Below are positions 51,592 through 62,032 of a DNA stretch of 64,000 bases, piece by piece. Numbering within the stretch: the stretch's first letter is position 1; each line of letters starts with the position of its first letter. This DNA is from Poindextera sp036494815 (GTDB lineage Bacteria > Pseudomonadota > Alphaproteobacteria > Caulobacterales > Caulobacteraceae). Made by a program: the position numbers and the translations under genes. The notes below the pieces were generated by a model. It was not told the origin of the DNA. It saw nothing but the letters and a program-made list of their open reading frames with translations, and made no database searches. The stretch spans positions 243,544 to 307,543 of the forward strand of contig DASXNV010000032.1 in assembly GCA_036494815.1 (NCBI GenBank), in the 5' to 3' direction.

Positions 51592-54443
51592 TCCGCCGCC
51601 TCCACAGTTGGCCTGTTGGGGGCGATGCGGCGGCTCTTGCGGCTCAGGTCGTCATATTGTTCCTGCCACAGGGTCGGGCCGTTGGACGGGGTGACCTGGA
51701 CGGCGGTGACCTTGTATTCAGGGCAGTCGGTGGCCCAGTCGGTATACTCTGTAGTCACCACATTGGCCTGGGTGTCGGGGTGATGGAAGGTCGTATAGAC
51801 CACCCCCGGCGCCACGCGGTCCGTGACCTTGGCCCGCAGGCTGATGGCCCCAGTGCGGCTTTGCAGCTGCACATAATCACCGTCGCGCACGCCGCGCTGT
51901 TCTGCGTCGTGGGGGTGGATCTCCAGCCGGTCCTCTTCGTGCCAGATGACATTGTCCGTGCGCCGGGTCTGGGCGCCCACATTGTACTGGCTGAGGATGC
52001 GGCCGGTGGTGAGCAGCAGCGGGAAGCGCGGGCCGGTCTTCTCGTCGGTGGGCACGTATTCGGTGATGACGAAATTGCCCCGTCCACGGACGAACCCATC
52101 CACATGCATCATGGGCGTGCCCTCGGGCGCTGCGTCATTGCAGGGCCACTGCACCGAACCCAGTTCGTCCAGCTTGGCGAAGGAGACCCCGGCGAAGGTG
52201 GGGGTCAGGCGGGCGATCTCGTCCATGATCTCGGACGGATGGCCATAGGTCATCGGATAGCCGAGGGCGTTGGACAGAAGCTGGGTGATCTCCCAGTCGC
52301 CGTAGCCGTTTTTGGGCGCCATCACCTTGCGCACGGGCTGGATGCGGCGCTCGGCGTTGGTGAAGGTGCCGTCCTTTTCCAGGAAGGTCGAACCGGGCAG
52401 GAAGACGTGGGCGTAGTTGGCGGTCTCGTTGAGGAACAGGTCCTGGACGATGACGCATTCCATGGCCGCCAGCCCGGCGGAGACGTGGGTGGTGTTGGGG
52501 TCGGACTGCAGGATGTCCTCGCCCTGGATGTAGAGGGCCTTGAAAGTGCCTTCCACCGCGGCGTCGAGCATGTTGTTGATACGCAGGCCGGGTTCGTTGT
52601 CGATATGAACGTCCCAGGCGGTCTCGAACTGCGCCCGTGTGGCGTCGTCCGACACGTGGCGATAGCCGGTCAGCTCGTGCGGAAACGAGCCCATGTCGCA
52701 GGCGCCCTGGACATTATTCTGGCCGCGAAGGGGGTTCACCCCGGCGCCCAGCTTGCCGATATTGCCGGTGGCCATGGCGAGGTTGGCCATGGCCATGACC
52801 GTGGTCGAGCCCTGACTGTGCTCGGTGACGCCCAGCCCATAATAGATCGCCGCCGCGCCGCCGGTGGCGTAGAGCCGGGCGGCTTCGCGCAGAGCCAGGG
52901 CCGGAACCAGCGTCGCCGCTTCTGTGGCCTCGGGGGAACGGGCCGGCTCGGCTACGAACTCGGCCCAGTCCTGGAAGGCGTCCAGCTCGCAGCGTTCACG
53001 CACGAATGCCTCGTCCACTAGGCCCTCGGTGACGATCACATGGGCCATGGCGGTCAGCACCGCCACATTGGTTCCGGGCTTGAGGGCCAGGTGATGGTCG
53101 GCGGTCACATGGGGCGTGCGCACCATGTCGATGCGGCGCGGATCGACCACGATCAGTCGCGCGCCTTGGCGCAGGCGCTTCTTCAGCCGCGAGGCGAACA
53201 CCGGGTGGCCGTCGGTGGGGTTGGCGCCGATGATCAGGGCCACGTCGGCATGCTCGACGGAATCGAAGTCCTGGGTGCCGGCCGAGGTGCCGAACGCGGT
53301 CTTCAGGCCATAGCCGGTGGGTGAGTGGCAGACCCGGGCGCAGGTATCGACATTGTTGTTGCCGAAGCCGGCGCGGACCAGTTTCTGCACCAGGAAAGTC
53401 TCTTCGTTGGTGCAGCGCGAGGAGGTGATGCCGCCGATGGAATCGCGGCCATGCTGGGCCTGGACGCGCTTCAGTTCGGACGCGGCGTGGCCAATGGCCT
53501 CGTCCCAGCTGACTTCGCGCCAGGGGTCGCTGATCCGTTCACGGATCATGGGCTTGAGAATGCGCTCGCGGTGGCTGGCATAGCCATAGGCGAAGCGGCC
53601 CTTGATGCAGGAATGGCCGCGATTGGCTTTGCCGTCCTTCCAGGGGACCATGCGCACCAGCTCGTCGCCGCGCATCTCCGCCTTGAAGGCGCAGCCGACG
53701 CCGCAATAGGCGCAGGTGGTGACCACCGAATGTTCCGGCGTGCCGATCTCGATCACCGACTTCTCGGTCAGGGTGGCGGTGGGGCAGGCCTGGACGCAGG
53801 CGCCGCAGGAGACGCATTCCGAGGTCATGAACGGCTCGGACTGGCCGGCGGCGACCCGGCTCTTGAACCCGCGGCCGGTGATGGTCAGGGCGAAGGTGCC
53901 CTGCACCTCTTCGCAGGCCCGCACGCAGCGCGAACAGACGATGCACTTGGAGGCGTCATAGGTGAAATAGGGGTTGGACTCGTCCTTGGTGGCCACGAGG
54001 TGGTTGTCGCCCTCATAGCCAAAGCGCACCTCGCGCAGGCCCACCGCGCCGGCCGTGTCCTGCAGCTCGCAATCGCCATTGGCGGCGCAGGTCAGGCAGT
54101 CCAGCGGGTGGTCGGAGATGTAGAGCTCCATCACCCCCTTGCGCAGGGTCTTCAGCCGCGGCGTCTGGGTGCGCACCACCATGCCCTCGGCCACCGGCGT
54201 GGTGCAGGAGGCGGGGGTTCCGTTGCGGCCCTCGATCTCCACCAGGCACAGGCGGCAGGAGCCGAAGGCCTCCATGGAATCGGTTGCGCAGAGCTTGGGG
54301 ATGGTGACGCCCCGCTCCTGCGCCGCGCGCATGACAGAGGTCCCCGCGGCGACGCGCACGGTCTGGCCGTCGATGGTCAGGGTGACCTGGGCCTCGGCTT
54401 TCGAAGCGGGCGTACCAAAGTCGAACTCTATGACGCGAGCCAT
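51588..54443 (-). CDS. fdsA: NAD-dependent formate dehydrogenase, alpha (Mo) subunit
   Basis: 951-aa molybdenum/tungsten bis-MGD subunit oxidising formate to CO2. The N-terminal roughly 100 residues hold a [2Fe-2S] domain (CRLCLVEIEGR), then a His-Cys3 site, two [4Fe-4S] motifs (CIVCSRCVRAC, CVSCGACVQAC) and a fifth in CAYCGVGC. The active site is VDTCARVCHSPTG; Cys372, just before His373, occupies the selenocysteine position of FdhF, so this is the Cys form. ATG 54443 lies 4 bp after the fdsB stop. Electrons pass to FdsB for NAD reduction. Confidence 0.93.
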   Translation of the reverse strand: MARVIEFDFGTPASKAEAQVTLTIDGQTVRVAAGTSVMRAAQERGVTIPKLCATDSMEAFGSCRLCLVEIEGRNGTPASCTTPVAEGMVVRTQTPRLKTLRKGVMELYISDHPLDCLTCAANGDCELQDTAGAVGLREVRFGYEGDNHLVATKDESNPYFTYDASKCIVCSRCVRACEEVQGTFALTITGRGFKSRVAAGQSEPFMTSECVSCGACVQACPTATLTEKSVIEIGTPEHSVVTTCAYCGVGCAFKAEMRGDELVRMVPWKDGKANRGHSCIKGRFAYGYASHRERILKPMIRERISDPWREVSWDEAIGHAASELKRVQAQHGRDSIGGITSSRCTNEETFLVQKLVRAGFGNNNVDTCARVCHSPTGYGLKTAFGTSAGTQDFDSVEHADVALIIGANPTDGHPVFASRLKKRLRQGARLIVVDPRRIDMVRTPHVTADHHLALKPGTNVAVLTAMAHVIVTEGLVDEAFVRERCELDAFQDWAEFVAEPARSPEATEAATLVPALALREAARLYATGGAAAIYYGLGVTEHSQGSTTVMAMANLAMATGNIGKLGAGVNPLRGQNNVQGACDMGSFPHELTGYRHVSDDATRAQFETAWDVHIDNEPGLRINNMLDAAVEGTFKALYIQGEDILQSDPNTTHVSAGLAAMECVIVQDLFLNETANYAHVFLPGSTFLEKDGTFTNAERRIQPVRKVMAPKNGYGDWEITQLLSNALGYPMTYGHPSEIMDEIARLTPTFAGVSFAKLDELGSVQWPCNDAAPEGTPMMHVDGFVRGRGNFVITEYVPTDEKTGPRFPLLLTTGRILSQYNVGAQTRRTDNVIWHEEDRLEIHPHDAEQRGVRDGDYVQLQSRTGAISLRAKVTDRVAPGVVYTTFHHPDTQANVVTTEYTDWATDCPEYKVTAVQVTPSNGPTLWQEQYDDLSRKSRRIAPNRPTVEAAE

Positions 54444-54447
54444 AAGC

Positions 54448-56007
<1,560 letters not shown>

Positions 56008-56011
56008 GCCC

Positions 56012-56440
56012 TTACGCCTCCATCAGGGCCAGCAGCCGCTCGGGGGTCAGCCGGGCGACCGGCCTGCCGTCGATCAGGGCGGCCGGGCCGCTGGCGCACA
56101 GGCCCAGGCAATAGACGTTTTCCAGCGCCACGCGCCCCTCCACCGCCTGGGCCAGGGCCTCGACGCCCCGCGCCTGGCATGCCTCGGCCCGGCACAGCTT
56201 GGCGACGCGGCCCGCAACCGGCTCGGCGGTGAAATCGTGATAGAAACTGATCACCCCGTGGACCTCGGCCCGCGACAGGTTCAGCGCCCCGGCGATGATC
56301 GGCACGGCCACGGCTGGCACATGGCCAAAGGTCGCCTGGATCTCATGCAGGATCGGTAACAATGGGCCTTCCAGGTCAGCCTGGGCGGCGATGATTTCGA
56401 CGGTCCGCTCCGGCGACCAGGTCTCGAAACTATGGGCCAT
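56012..56440 (-). CDS. fdsG: NAD-dependent formate dehydrogenase, gamma subunit
   Basis: 142-aa NuoE-like [2Fe-2S] subunit. Cysteines in LCRAEACQARG and YCLGLCASGPA are the cluster ligands, and GVISFYHDF is conserved. ATG 56440 is followed by the usual amphipathic helix region. It is the first gene of the fdsGBAD unit; the 130-bp gap before it, after the fdhD stop, is where its promoter would lie. Confidence 0.92.
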   Translation of the reverse strand: MAHSFETWSPERTVEIIAAQADLEGPLLPILHEIQATFGHVPAVAVPIIAGALNLSRAEVHGVISFYHDFTAEPVAGRVAKLCRAEACQARGVEALAQAVEGRVALENVYCLGLCASGPAALIDGRPVARLTPERLLALMEA

Positions 56441-56570
56441 TCTAGAAAGCGGCTCCGTCCATAATGCCTCCGCCCTAGACCCAGTTTAACGCCAATGCGA
56501 ATGCATTTGTTGAATATAGGGGACGAGAACCGGCATGGACGCGACAAATCCGGGCGCCGTCGGGCCGATC

Positions 56571-57383
56571 TCAGGCCGAAACCACTCTCTCTGGATGGGT
56601 GAACACCTCGAACCCGTCCTCTCGCGCCACGGCGATCAGGGTGATCCCCGCCTCATCGGCGGTGCGCACCGCCAGGGCCGTTGGGGCCGAGACGGCGATC
56701 AGGATCGGGGCGCCCAGGCGGGCGGTCTTTTGCACCATCTCGATGGAGACGCGGCTGGTGAGCAGCACAGCGCCGTCGGTTCCGGTCTCGTCGGCGCGGG
56801 CCAGGGCGCCGATCAGCTTGTCCAGGGCGTTGTGGCGGCCGACGTCTTCGCGGGCGGCGATCAGACCGGAACCCCGGCGCCAATAGCCGGCGGCGTGGGC
56901 GGCGCGGGTGGCCTGGCCTAGGGGTTGGGCTGCAGCCAGAGCGGCGCCGGCGGCGCGCACCTCGTCGGGGGTGAGGCGCACCTCGCGTCCGTCCACTGGC
57001 GGCCAGCGTCGCACCGCCTGTTCCAGGCTGTCGATCCCGCACAGCCCGCAACCGGTGGGGCCGGCCATGAAGCGGCGTCGCTCCGCCAGCCGCGCGCCAC
57101 GCTCGGGCGCCAGCCAGATCCGCGTCTCGATCCCCAGCGGGGCGCGGGCGATCTCCAGCCCTCGAATCTGGGAGGGGGTGTCGATCACCCCCTCGGTCAG
57201 GCTGAAACCGATGGCGAAGTCCTCCAGATCGGCGGGGCTGGCCATCATCACCGCATAGGTGGACGCGTCATAGACCAGGGCCACCGGCGTCTCTTCGGCC
57301 GTTTCGCGCACGCCGGCCGAGGCCTCGCCCTCGCGCCAGCGGGTGCGGTCAAGGGGGCGTGACCAGGGCGGTCCCGACGTCAC
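56571..57383 (-). CDS. fdhD: FdhD sulfurtransferase for formate dehydrogenase
   Basis: 270-aa FdhD, which transfers sulfur from the IscS persulfide to the molybdenum cofactor of formate dehydrogenase. The functional C-x-x-C is CGLCG within TGCGLCGIDSLEQAVRR. YWRRGSGLIAAREDVGRHNALDK carries the conserved D-x-G-R-H-N. The start is GTG 57383, and GTGA overlaps the SRPBCC stop, so fdhD is translated with ArsR/SRPBCC genes while its client operon fdsGBAD follows. Confidence 0.92.
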   Translation of the reverse strand: MTSGPPWSRPLDRTRWREGEASAGVRETAEETPVALVYDASTYAVMMASPADLEDFAIGFSLTEGVIDTPSQIRGLEIARAPLGIETRIWLAPERGARLAERRRFMAGPTGCGLCGIDSLEQAVRRWPPVDGREVRLTPDEVRAAGAALAAAQPLGQATRAAHAAGYWRRGSGLIAAREDVGRHNALDKLIGALARADETGTDGAVLLTSRVSIEMVQKTARLGAPILIAVSAPTALAVRTADEAGITLIAVAREDGFEVFTHPERVVSA

Positions 57384-57847
57384 GCGACGGCGATCTTAAG
57401 CGAGGCTTCCAGCGCGTTCAGCAGGCGTCTGGTCCCGTCTTCACGGCCTTTCGGATCGTCGAAGCCGTCCAGAAACGCGCCCTGCTCGGTGAAACTCAGC
57501 GCGGCGCCTGCCCCGGATGGCTTCAGTTCGATGGTGGTCAGCGACACCGAGATGCGGGTTTCGTCCAGGTGCATGTCATAGCTGAACACCACCCGCTCGT
57601 TCGGCACGATGTCCCAATATCGGGCCTCGAAGATGTGCATGGGGCCGCCCGGCGGGCCGACCTTGCTCACCTCCCGGCCGCCGACCCGGAAATCGAACTC
57701 GCGGTCGGTGCTGATCCAGCCCGGCGCGCCGGTGAACCATTGCGACTTGGCCTCTAGGCTGGCGAAAGCGGCGAACACGCGGGCGGGCGGGGCGTCGAAG
57801 GTGCGCTCGATGCAAAAGGTGGCGTGGGTGACGGATCTTTGGGTCAT
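57380..57847 (-). CDS. SRPBCC/AHSA1 domain protein
   Basis: 155-aa protein of the Bet v1-like (AHSA1) fold. FCIERTFDAPPARVFAAF at the start and AYDMHLDETRISVSLTTIE-type strands later fit START-like domains that bind hydrophobic ligands. It overlaps the ArsR gene start-to-stop (ATGA) and the fdhD start (GTGA). ArsR-SRPBCC pairs are common, and the function of the pair is generally unknown. Confidence 0.87.
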   Translation of the reverse strand: MTQRSVTHATFCIERTFDAPPARVFAAFASLEAKSQWFTGAPGWISTDREFDFRVGGREVSKVGPPGGPMHIFEARYWDIVPNERVVFSYDMHLDETRISVSLTTIELKPSGAGAALSFTEQGAFLDGFDDPKGREDGTRRLLNALEASLKIAVA

Positions 57848-58197
57848 GAATGGCTCCCGGCTTCAGGGTCTTTTGCCGTCTTGGCGAGATAGTCTTCCAG
57901 GCGGTCGAAGTGGCGCTCCCAACCCGTCCGCCGCTCGTTGATCCAGCGTTCGGCGGCCTGCAGCGCGTCCGGCTGGATGCTGCAGGTGCGCACCCGGCCG
58001 ACCTTTTCCGAGCGGATCAGCCCGCTGGTCTCCAGTACCTGCAGGTGCTGGAACACGGCCGGCAGGGACATGGCGAAGGGCTGGGCCAGTTCGCTGACCG
58101 AGGCCGGGCCGCGGCTGAGCCGCTCGACGATCACGCGCCGGGTCGGGTCGGCCAGGGCCTGGAACATCAAATCGAGCGAGGCGGAATGGTTAGGCAT
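57844..58197 (-). CDS. ArsR-family (HTH) transcriptional regulator
   Basis: 117-aa winged-helix regulator. ALADPTRRVIVERLSRGPASVSELAQPFAMSLPAVFQHLQVLE is the typical ArsR DNA-binding region, shortened here to LADPTRRVIVERLSRG. The metal-binding cysteines of classical ArsR are not in the recognition helix; the only cysteine (VRTCSIQ) is elsewhere, so it is probably not a metal sensor. It precedes the SRPBCC gene and, through overlaps, fdhD. Confidence 0.87.
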   Translation of the reverse strand: MPNHSASLDLMFQALADPTRRVIVERLSRGPASVSELAQPFAMSLPAVFQHLQVLETSGLIRSEKVGRVRTCSIQPDALQAAERWINERRTGWERHFDRLEDYLAKTAKDPEAGSHS

Positions 58198-58257
58198 GTA
58201 CCTAAGTATCGTCGTGGCAGGAGGGTCGCAACATATACTTCAGTAATTGCCTAAGTT

Positions 58258-58669
58258 TCATCGGAACACCAGCAAGACCTCCCGCACCTTCAGGGCCAGC
58301 AACACCACTGATGCGCCCATGAATACGGAAGACCGCACCATCACCACATTGACCAGGGCCTGCACCAGGCTGTGGATCACCCGCAGGCCCACATAGAGCC
58401 AGGCCAGATCCGCATCGAGCCCGCCGCCGGCGCCCACGAGGGTAGGGTCAGGGCGACGGCGTAGAACAGGGTTGGCTGTTCCATCAGGTGGTTGTAATTA
58501 TCGGTCCTCCACCGCGCCTGGGCCGGAATCTGGGCCTGGAATTGCGCATCCGGCTTTGCAAGATCTTGAGCCGGCCAATGGCCGGGATGCGGGTGGCGCA
58601 AAGCCAGGCCCACATCACGAACGACCAAATCACCTAGGCTATGACTGGCTGCAGGATCGGGCTGGGCAA
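58258..58669 (-). pseudogene. MAPEG family protein, broken
   Basis: A degraded eicosanoid/glutathione-metabolism (MAPEG) membrane protein. From TTG 58669 a frame reads PSPILQPVIA and meets an in-frame TAG. The same frame then resumes with VIWSFVMWAWLCATRIPAIGRL. A shift leads to KPDAQFQAQIPAQARWRTDN-YNHLMEQPTLFYAVALTL, the family core. A second shift leads to VGAGGGLDADLAWLYVGLRV and finally LALKVREVLLVFR before TGA. One stop and two shifts make it non-functional; a neighbouring frame of 110 aa at 58377-58709 is an artefact of this decay. Confidence 0.75.
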
Positions 58670-58742
58670 GGTTTCGCTCCGCATCGATGCGCTGGCCGTT
58701 GGCGGCCAAGCTTCACCATTTTCCAGATGAAGGGAAAAACCC

Positions 58743-59315
58743 ATGCAACGCTACATCCTCACCGGCGCGCCGGGAGCCGGCAAGACCGCCATTTTGCGAC
58801 AGCTGGAGGCGGACGGCGCCTCGGTGGTCGAGGAGGCGGCGACCGACGTCATCGCCCTGGAACATGCTTTGGGGCGGGACGAACCCCATGCCCGGCCCGA
58901 TTTCATCGACAAGATCATAGGGCTTCAGGGTCGCCGCCAGCTTGCGGCCGCCGCCCGGCCAGATGCAGTGCAGATCCATGACCGCTCGCCCGTCTGCACC
59001 TATGCGCTTAGCCGGTTTCTGAACTTCCCGGCCTCGCCGATCCTGGCGGCGGAACTGGCGCGGATCGAGGCCGAGGGAGTCTATCAGCGCTGGGTGTTGT
59101 TCATCGAAAATCTGGGCTTCGTGACCCCGACCGCCGCGCGCCGGATCAGCTTTGCAGACACCCTGCGCTTCGAGATTGTGCACGAGCAGGTCTATCAGGA
59201 ACTCGGATACGAGCTTGTGCGGATTGAGCCCGGTGCATTGGGAGATCGGGTGGCGGCCGTTCAGCGGGCGATCAGCTTGGCCGGCCTCTTGCGGTCCTCA
59301 GAACAACCGGTATGA
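58743..59315 (+). CDS. AAA-type P-loop ATPase/kinase-like protein
   Basis: 190-aa NTP-binding protein. The Walker A is GAPGAGKT at residues 8-15, and HDRSPVCTYAL looks like the kinase-type Asp region. The C-terminal helices (ARRISFADTLRFEIVHEQVY) match the AAA_28 family of small ATPases whose role is unclear. A ribosome site GAAGGG precedes the ATG by about 9 nt. It is followed by an SDR 58 bp downstream; no functional link is evident. Confidence 0.85.
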   Translation: MQRYILTGAPGAGKTAILRQLEADGASVVEEAATDVIALEHALGRDEPHARPDFIDKIIGLQGRRQLAAAARPDAVQIHDRSPVCTYALSRFLNFPASPILAAELARIEAEGVYQRWVLFIENLGFVTPTAARRISFADTLRFEIVHEQVYQELGYELVRIEPGALGDRVAAVQRAISLAGLLRSSEQPV

Positions 59316-59373
59316 CAGGCTTCGACCCTTAAGGCTGGCGCAACGACCGGTCTCGAATCTGAGGAACCCTGCC

Positions 59374-60159
59374 ATGACCAAGGATCTGTTCTCGCTGGAG
59401 GGCCGCGTCGCCCTGGTCACCGGCGGTTCGCGCGGGATCGGCAAGATGATCGCCGCCGGCTACATCGCCCAGGGAGCCAAGGTCTATATCTCCTCGCGCA
59501 AGCCGAGCGCCTGCGACGAAACTGCGGCTGAGCTCAGCGCCGGTGGCGGAGCCTGCATCTCCCTGCCCCAGGACGTTTCCACGGTGGAGGGCTGCAAGGC
59601 CCTGGCGGCGCGGTTCGCCGAGCACGAATCCAAGCTCGACATCCTGGTCAACAACGCCGGCGCCGCCTGGGGCGCGGCCTTCGATGATTTCCCCGAAAGC
59701 GGTTGGGACAAGGTGATGAACCTGAACGTCAAATCGCCCTTCTTTCTGACCCAGGCTCTCGCCGCGCCGCTACGCGCCTCGGCCAGCGGCGTGCAGCCGG
59801 CCAAGGTGATCAACGTCGCCTCGATCGACGGCCTCCGGCCCAACCCGATGGAGACCTACTCCTATCACGCCAGCAAGGCGGGCCTGATCCAACTGACCCG
59901 GCGCATGGCCGCCCAGCTGATCCGCGACAATATCGTGGTCACCGCCATCGCCCCGGGCGCCTTCGCCTCGGAGATGAACCGCGATGCGCGCGACCACGCC
60001 GACGAAGTGGCCAAACACATCCCCTCGCGCCGCATCGGCGCGGACGAGGACATGCAGGGGGTGGCCATCTACCTCGCCTCCAGAGCCGGTGACTACGTCG
60101 TCGGCTCCGCCATCACCGTCGATGGTGGGTTGGTCTTCGCGGATCTATGGGGGGCATGA
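59374..60159 (+). CDS. Short-chain dehydrogenase, RhlG-like
   Basis: 261-aa classical SDR. TGGSRGIG, the NNAG in LVNNAGAAWG, INVASIDGL with catalytic Ser, and YHASK are visible. The pattern SSRKPSACDETAAEL (NADP-binding arginine region) and the ASIDG motif match the RhlG-type 3-ketoacyl/alcohol dehydrogenases. ATG 59374 follows TGAGGAA; upstream frame residues overlap the ATPase gene and are not real. The substrate is probably a beta-ketoacyl derivative. Confidence 0.9.
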   Translation: MTKDLFSLEGRVALVTGGSRGIGKMIAAGYIAQGAKVYISSRKPSACDETAAELSAGGGACISLPQDVSTVEGCKALAARFAEHESKLDILVNNAGAAWGAAFDDFPESGWDKVMNLNVKSPFFLTQALAAPLRASASGVQPAKVINVASIDGLRPNPMETYSYHASKAGLIQLTRRMAAQLIRDNIVVTAIAPGAFASEMNRDARDHADEVAKHIPSRRIGADEDMQGVAIYLASRAGDYVVGSAITVDGGLVFADLWGA

Positions 60160-60218
60160 TGGCGGGCTGACGGCCGCCGAGTCTTGATGGATTCATTTAG
60201 TCCAAGAGGGCGTTGCTT

Positions 60219-61106
60219 ATGAAAGTCGCTGTAATGGGCGCGGGTGCGGTGGGTTGCTACTACGGCGGCATGCTGGCGCGCGCCGGACATGATGTCGTCC
60301 TGATCGGGCGCCCCCAGCACGTCGAGGCGATCGAACGTCGCGGGCTAAGGCTCGAAACGCAAACCTTCGACGAATGCGTTTACCTCCATGCCAACACCGA
60401 TGCCAGCGCGGCGCAGGGCGCGCCGCTCGTGCTTTTTTGCGTGAAGTCCCCTGACACCGAAAGCGGCGCTACTGCGATCAGGCCGCATCTTGCGCCGGAT
60501 GCCTTGGTGCTGTCGTTGCAGAATGGCGTCGAGAACGCGGAGCAACTGCGCAGGCTGCTGCCACAGGAAGTGGCCGCAGCCGTCGTGTATATCGGGACCG
60601 ACATGGCCGGGCCGGGGCATGTCAGGCATCATGGCCGCGGTGAACTCGTCATCGAGTCATCGAAGGTCAGCGATGAGATCGCTCGCATGTTGACCGCAGC
60701 CGGTGTGTCGACCGAGGTTTCCAACAACGTGCGCGGCGCGTTATGGGCGAAGCTGATTCTGAACTGCGCGTACAACGCGCTCTCGGCGATTACCCAAATG
60801 CCCTACGGTCAACTGGTGAAAGGCGAGGGCGTGAACGCCGTCATGCGTGACCTCGTCGATGAATGCATGGCCGTTGCGAAGGCGGATGGCGTGACGATTC
60901 CGGGCGATGTCGATGCGGCCGTCCGCAAGATCGCTGAGACCGTGCCGGGCCAATACTCATCGACCGCGCAGGATCTGGCCCGCGGCAAGCGCAGTGAGAT
61001 CGATCATCTGAACGGGTTGATCGTGCGGCGTGGCGAGGCGCTGGGCATCGCGACGCCCGCCAACCGGATGCTGCATGCGATCGTCAAGCTGATCGAGAAC
61101 AAGTAG
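60219..61106 (+). CDS. Ketopantoate reductase-like (PanE/ApbA)
   Basis: 295-aa 6-phosphogluconate dehydrogenase-fold reductase. GAGAVGCYYGG is the NADP loop, KSPDTESG is near the substrate side, WAKLILNCAYNALSAIT contains the catalytic Lys and conserved Asn, and SSTAQDLARGKRSEID closes the active site. ATG 60219 is favoured over TTG 60213. The pair with MaoC may serve CoA-linked metabolism, but PanE homologues act on many 2-keto alcohols, so pantothenate synthesis is not certain. Confidence 0.87.
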   Translation: MKVAVMGAGAVGCYYGGMLARAGHDVVLIGRPQHVEAIERRGLRLETQTFDECVYLHANTDASAAQGAPLVLFCVKSPDTESGATAIRPHLAPDALVLSLQNGVENAEQLRRLLPQEVAAAVVYIGTDMAGPGHVRHHGRGELVIESSKVSDEIARMLTAAGVSTEVSNNVRGALWAKLILNCAYNALSAITQMPYGQLVKGEGVNAVMRDLVDECMAVAKADGVTIPGDVDAAVRKIAETVPGQYSSTAQDLARGKRSEIDHLNGLIVRRGEALGIATPANRMLHAIVKLIENK

Positions 61107-61118
61107 CGGAGTTGAATT

Positions 61119-61589
61119 ATGAGCCAGGCGAGCGAGCATTACCTGGAAGATTTTGCGGTGGGGCAAACGTTTGGTTCAGGGCCGATGCACATCGACGGCG
61201 ACCGGACCATCGCCTTCGCCACCGAGTTCGATCCGCAGCCCTTCCACCTCGATGAGGCGGCGGCGCGCCGTTCGATTTTCGGTGGACTGGCCGCCAGCGG
61301 CTGGCACACGGCCGCCGTGACGATGCGGTTGCTGGTTGAAAGCGAACTCAAGCCAGCTGGCGGCATCATCGGCGCTGGCCTCGACGAGTGCCGCTGGCCC
61401 CGGCCAGTGCGCCCCGGTGACGAGTTGCGCGTCGAGTGCGAGGTGATCGATGTGCGACCGTCAAAGTCGCATCCGGACCAAGGCCTGATCAAGCTGCGAA
61501 CGACTACCCTGAACCAGAGGGGCGAGGCCGTACTAGTGCACGTCGTGAATCTCGTCGTGATGCGCCGGAAGGACATTCGGCAGGACTGA
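61119..61589 (+). CDS. MaoC family hot-dog dehydratase
   Basis: 156-aa hot-dog protein. FDPQPFHLDEAAARRSIFGG contains the Asp and His of the hydratase-2 motif, followed by GLAASGWHTAAVTMRL. It probably hydrates an enoyl-CoA. The gene starts 12 bp after the ketopantoate reductase-like stop, implying one transcript. The downstream region is a broken MBL-fold gene on the other strand. Confidence 0.88.
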   Translation: MSQASEHYLEDFAVGQTFGSGPMHIDGDRTIAFATEFDPQPFHLDEAAARRSIFGGLAASGWHTAAVTMRLLVESELKPAGGIIGAGLDECRWPRPVRPGDELRVECEVIDVRPSKSHPDQGLIKLRTTTLNQRGEAVLVHVVNLVVMRRKDIRQD

Positions 61590-61631
61590 CGGCGCGCAGG
61601 CCGCGGATGTGTCGGCCAGCTTAGGATAGTC

Positions 61632-61927
61632 GATGTCCTCTTGCATGAATCCCGCCTCGGCCAACCGCTTCAGAAACGGCGTCGAGAGCTTGTCGAAGAA
61701 CCGTAGGTTCCTCGGCTTGTCGTTGCCCACGCAGGTGTCGGCGATGATCCGCACGCCCTTCGATTCAACCACGTAGGCGTGGGCCGAGAGGTTGAGAGCG
61801 CCCTGGGGAGTCACGTAGTGGGGATGGAGCCACCCGACGGCGCGGGCCTGCTCTTCTGGATTTCCAGACCGACGACGCGGGTGATGGCGACATCGCCAAC
61901 CCGCCAAGCGTCAGCCACGTTCCCCAT
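61632..61927 (-). pseudogene. MBL-fold metallo-hydrolase remnant
   Basis: The N terminus of an MBL-fold hydrolase is spread over two frames. One starts at ATG 61927 and reads RVGDVAITRVVGLEIQK. The other reads WLHPHYVTPQGALNLSAHAY, then VGNDKPRNLRFFDKLSTPFL and EAGFMQEDIDY. Homology stops at about 61632, before the HxHxDH metal site, so the catalytic part is gone. A shift and a 3' truncation make it a pseudogene. It is divergent from the TetR gene. Confidence 0.7.
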
Positions 61928-61970
61928 ACTTCATTCCCACGGTTCGCTACGTCTTCGACAATGACTTGAC

Positions 61971-61999
61971 TTGACCTGTCGTCCATCATGCGATATCGA
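61971..61999 (+). promoter_or_regulatory. Promoter of the TetR/haloalkane dehalogenase genes
   Basis: TTGACC at 61971-61976 and TATCGA at 61994-61999 have a 17-bp spacer. Transcription should begin near 62006, which excludes the ATGs at 61988 and favours ATG 62033 as start. Confidence 0.55.
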
Positions 62000-62024
62000 G
62001 TTCCGCATGCCATGTATCATGCGA
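61985..62024 (+). repeat. 9-bp direct repeat, candidate TetR site
   Basis: ATCATGCGA occurs at 61985-61993 and 62016-62024, 31 bp apart (three helical turns). The first copy is inside the promoter spacer and the second just before the TetR start. Confidence 0.45.
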
Positions 62025-62032
62025 AATCGGCT

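Noticed and set aside
58377..58709. A 110-aa ORF on the minus strand as a separate gene
   Set aside because: Its middle is only the core of a MAPEG gene that continues in other frames on both sides, so it is a fragment of the pseudogene.
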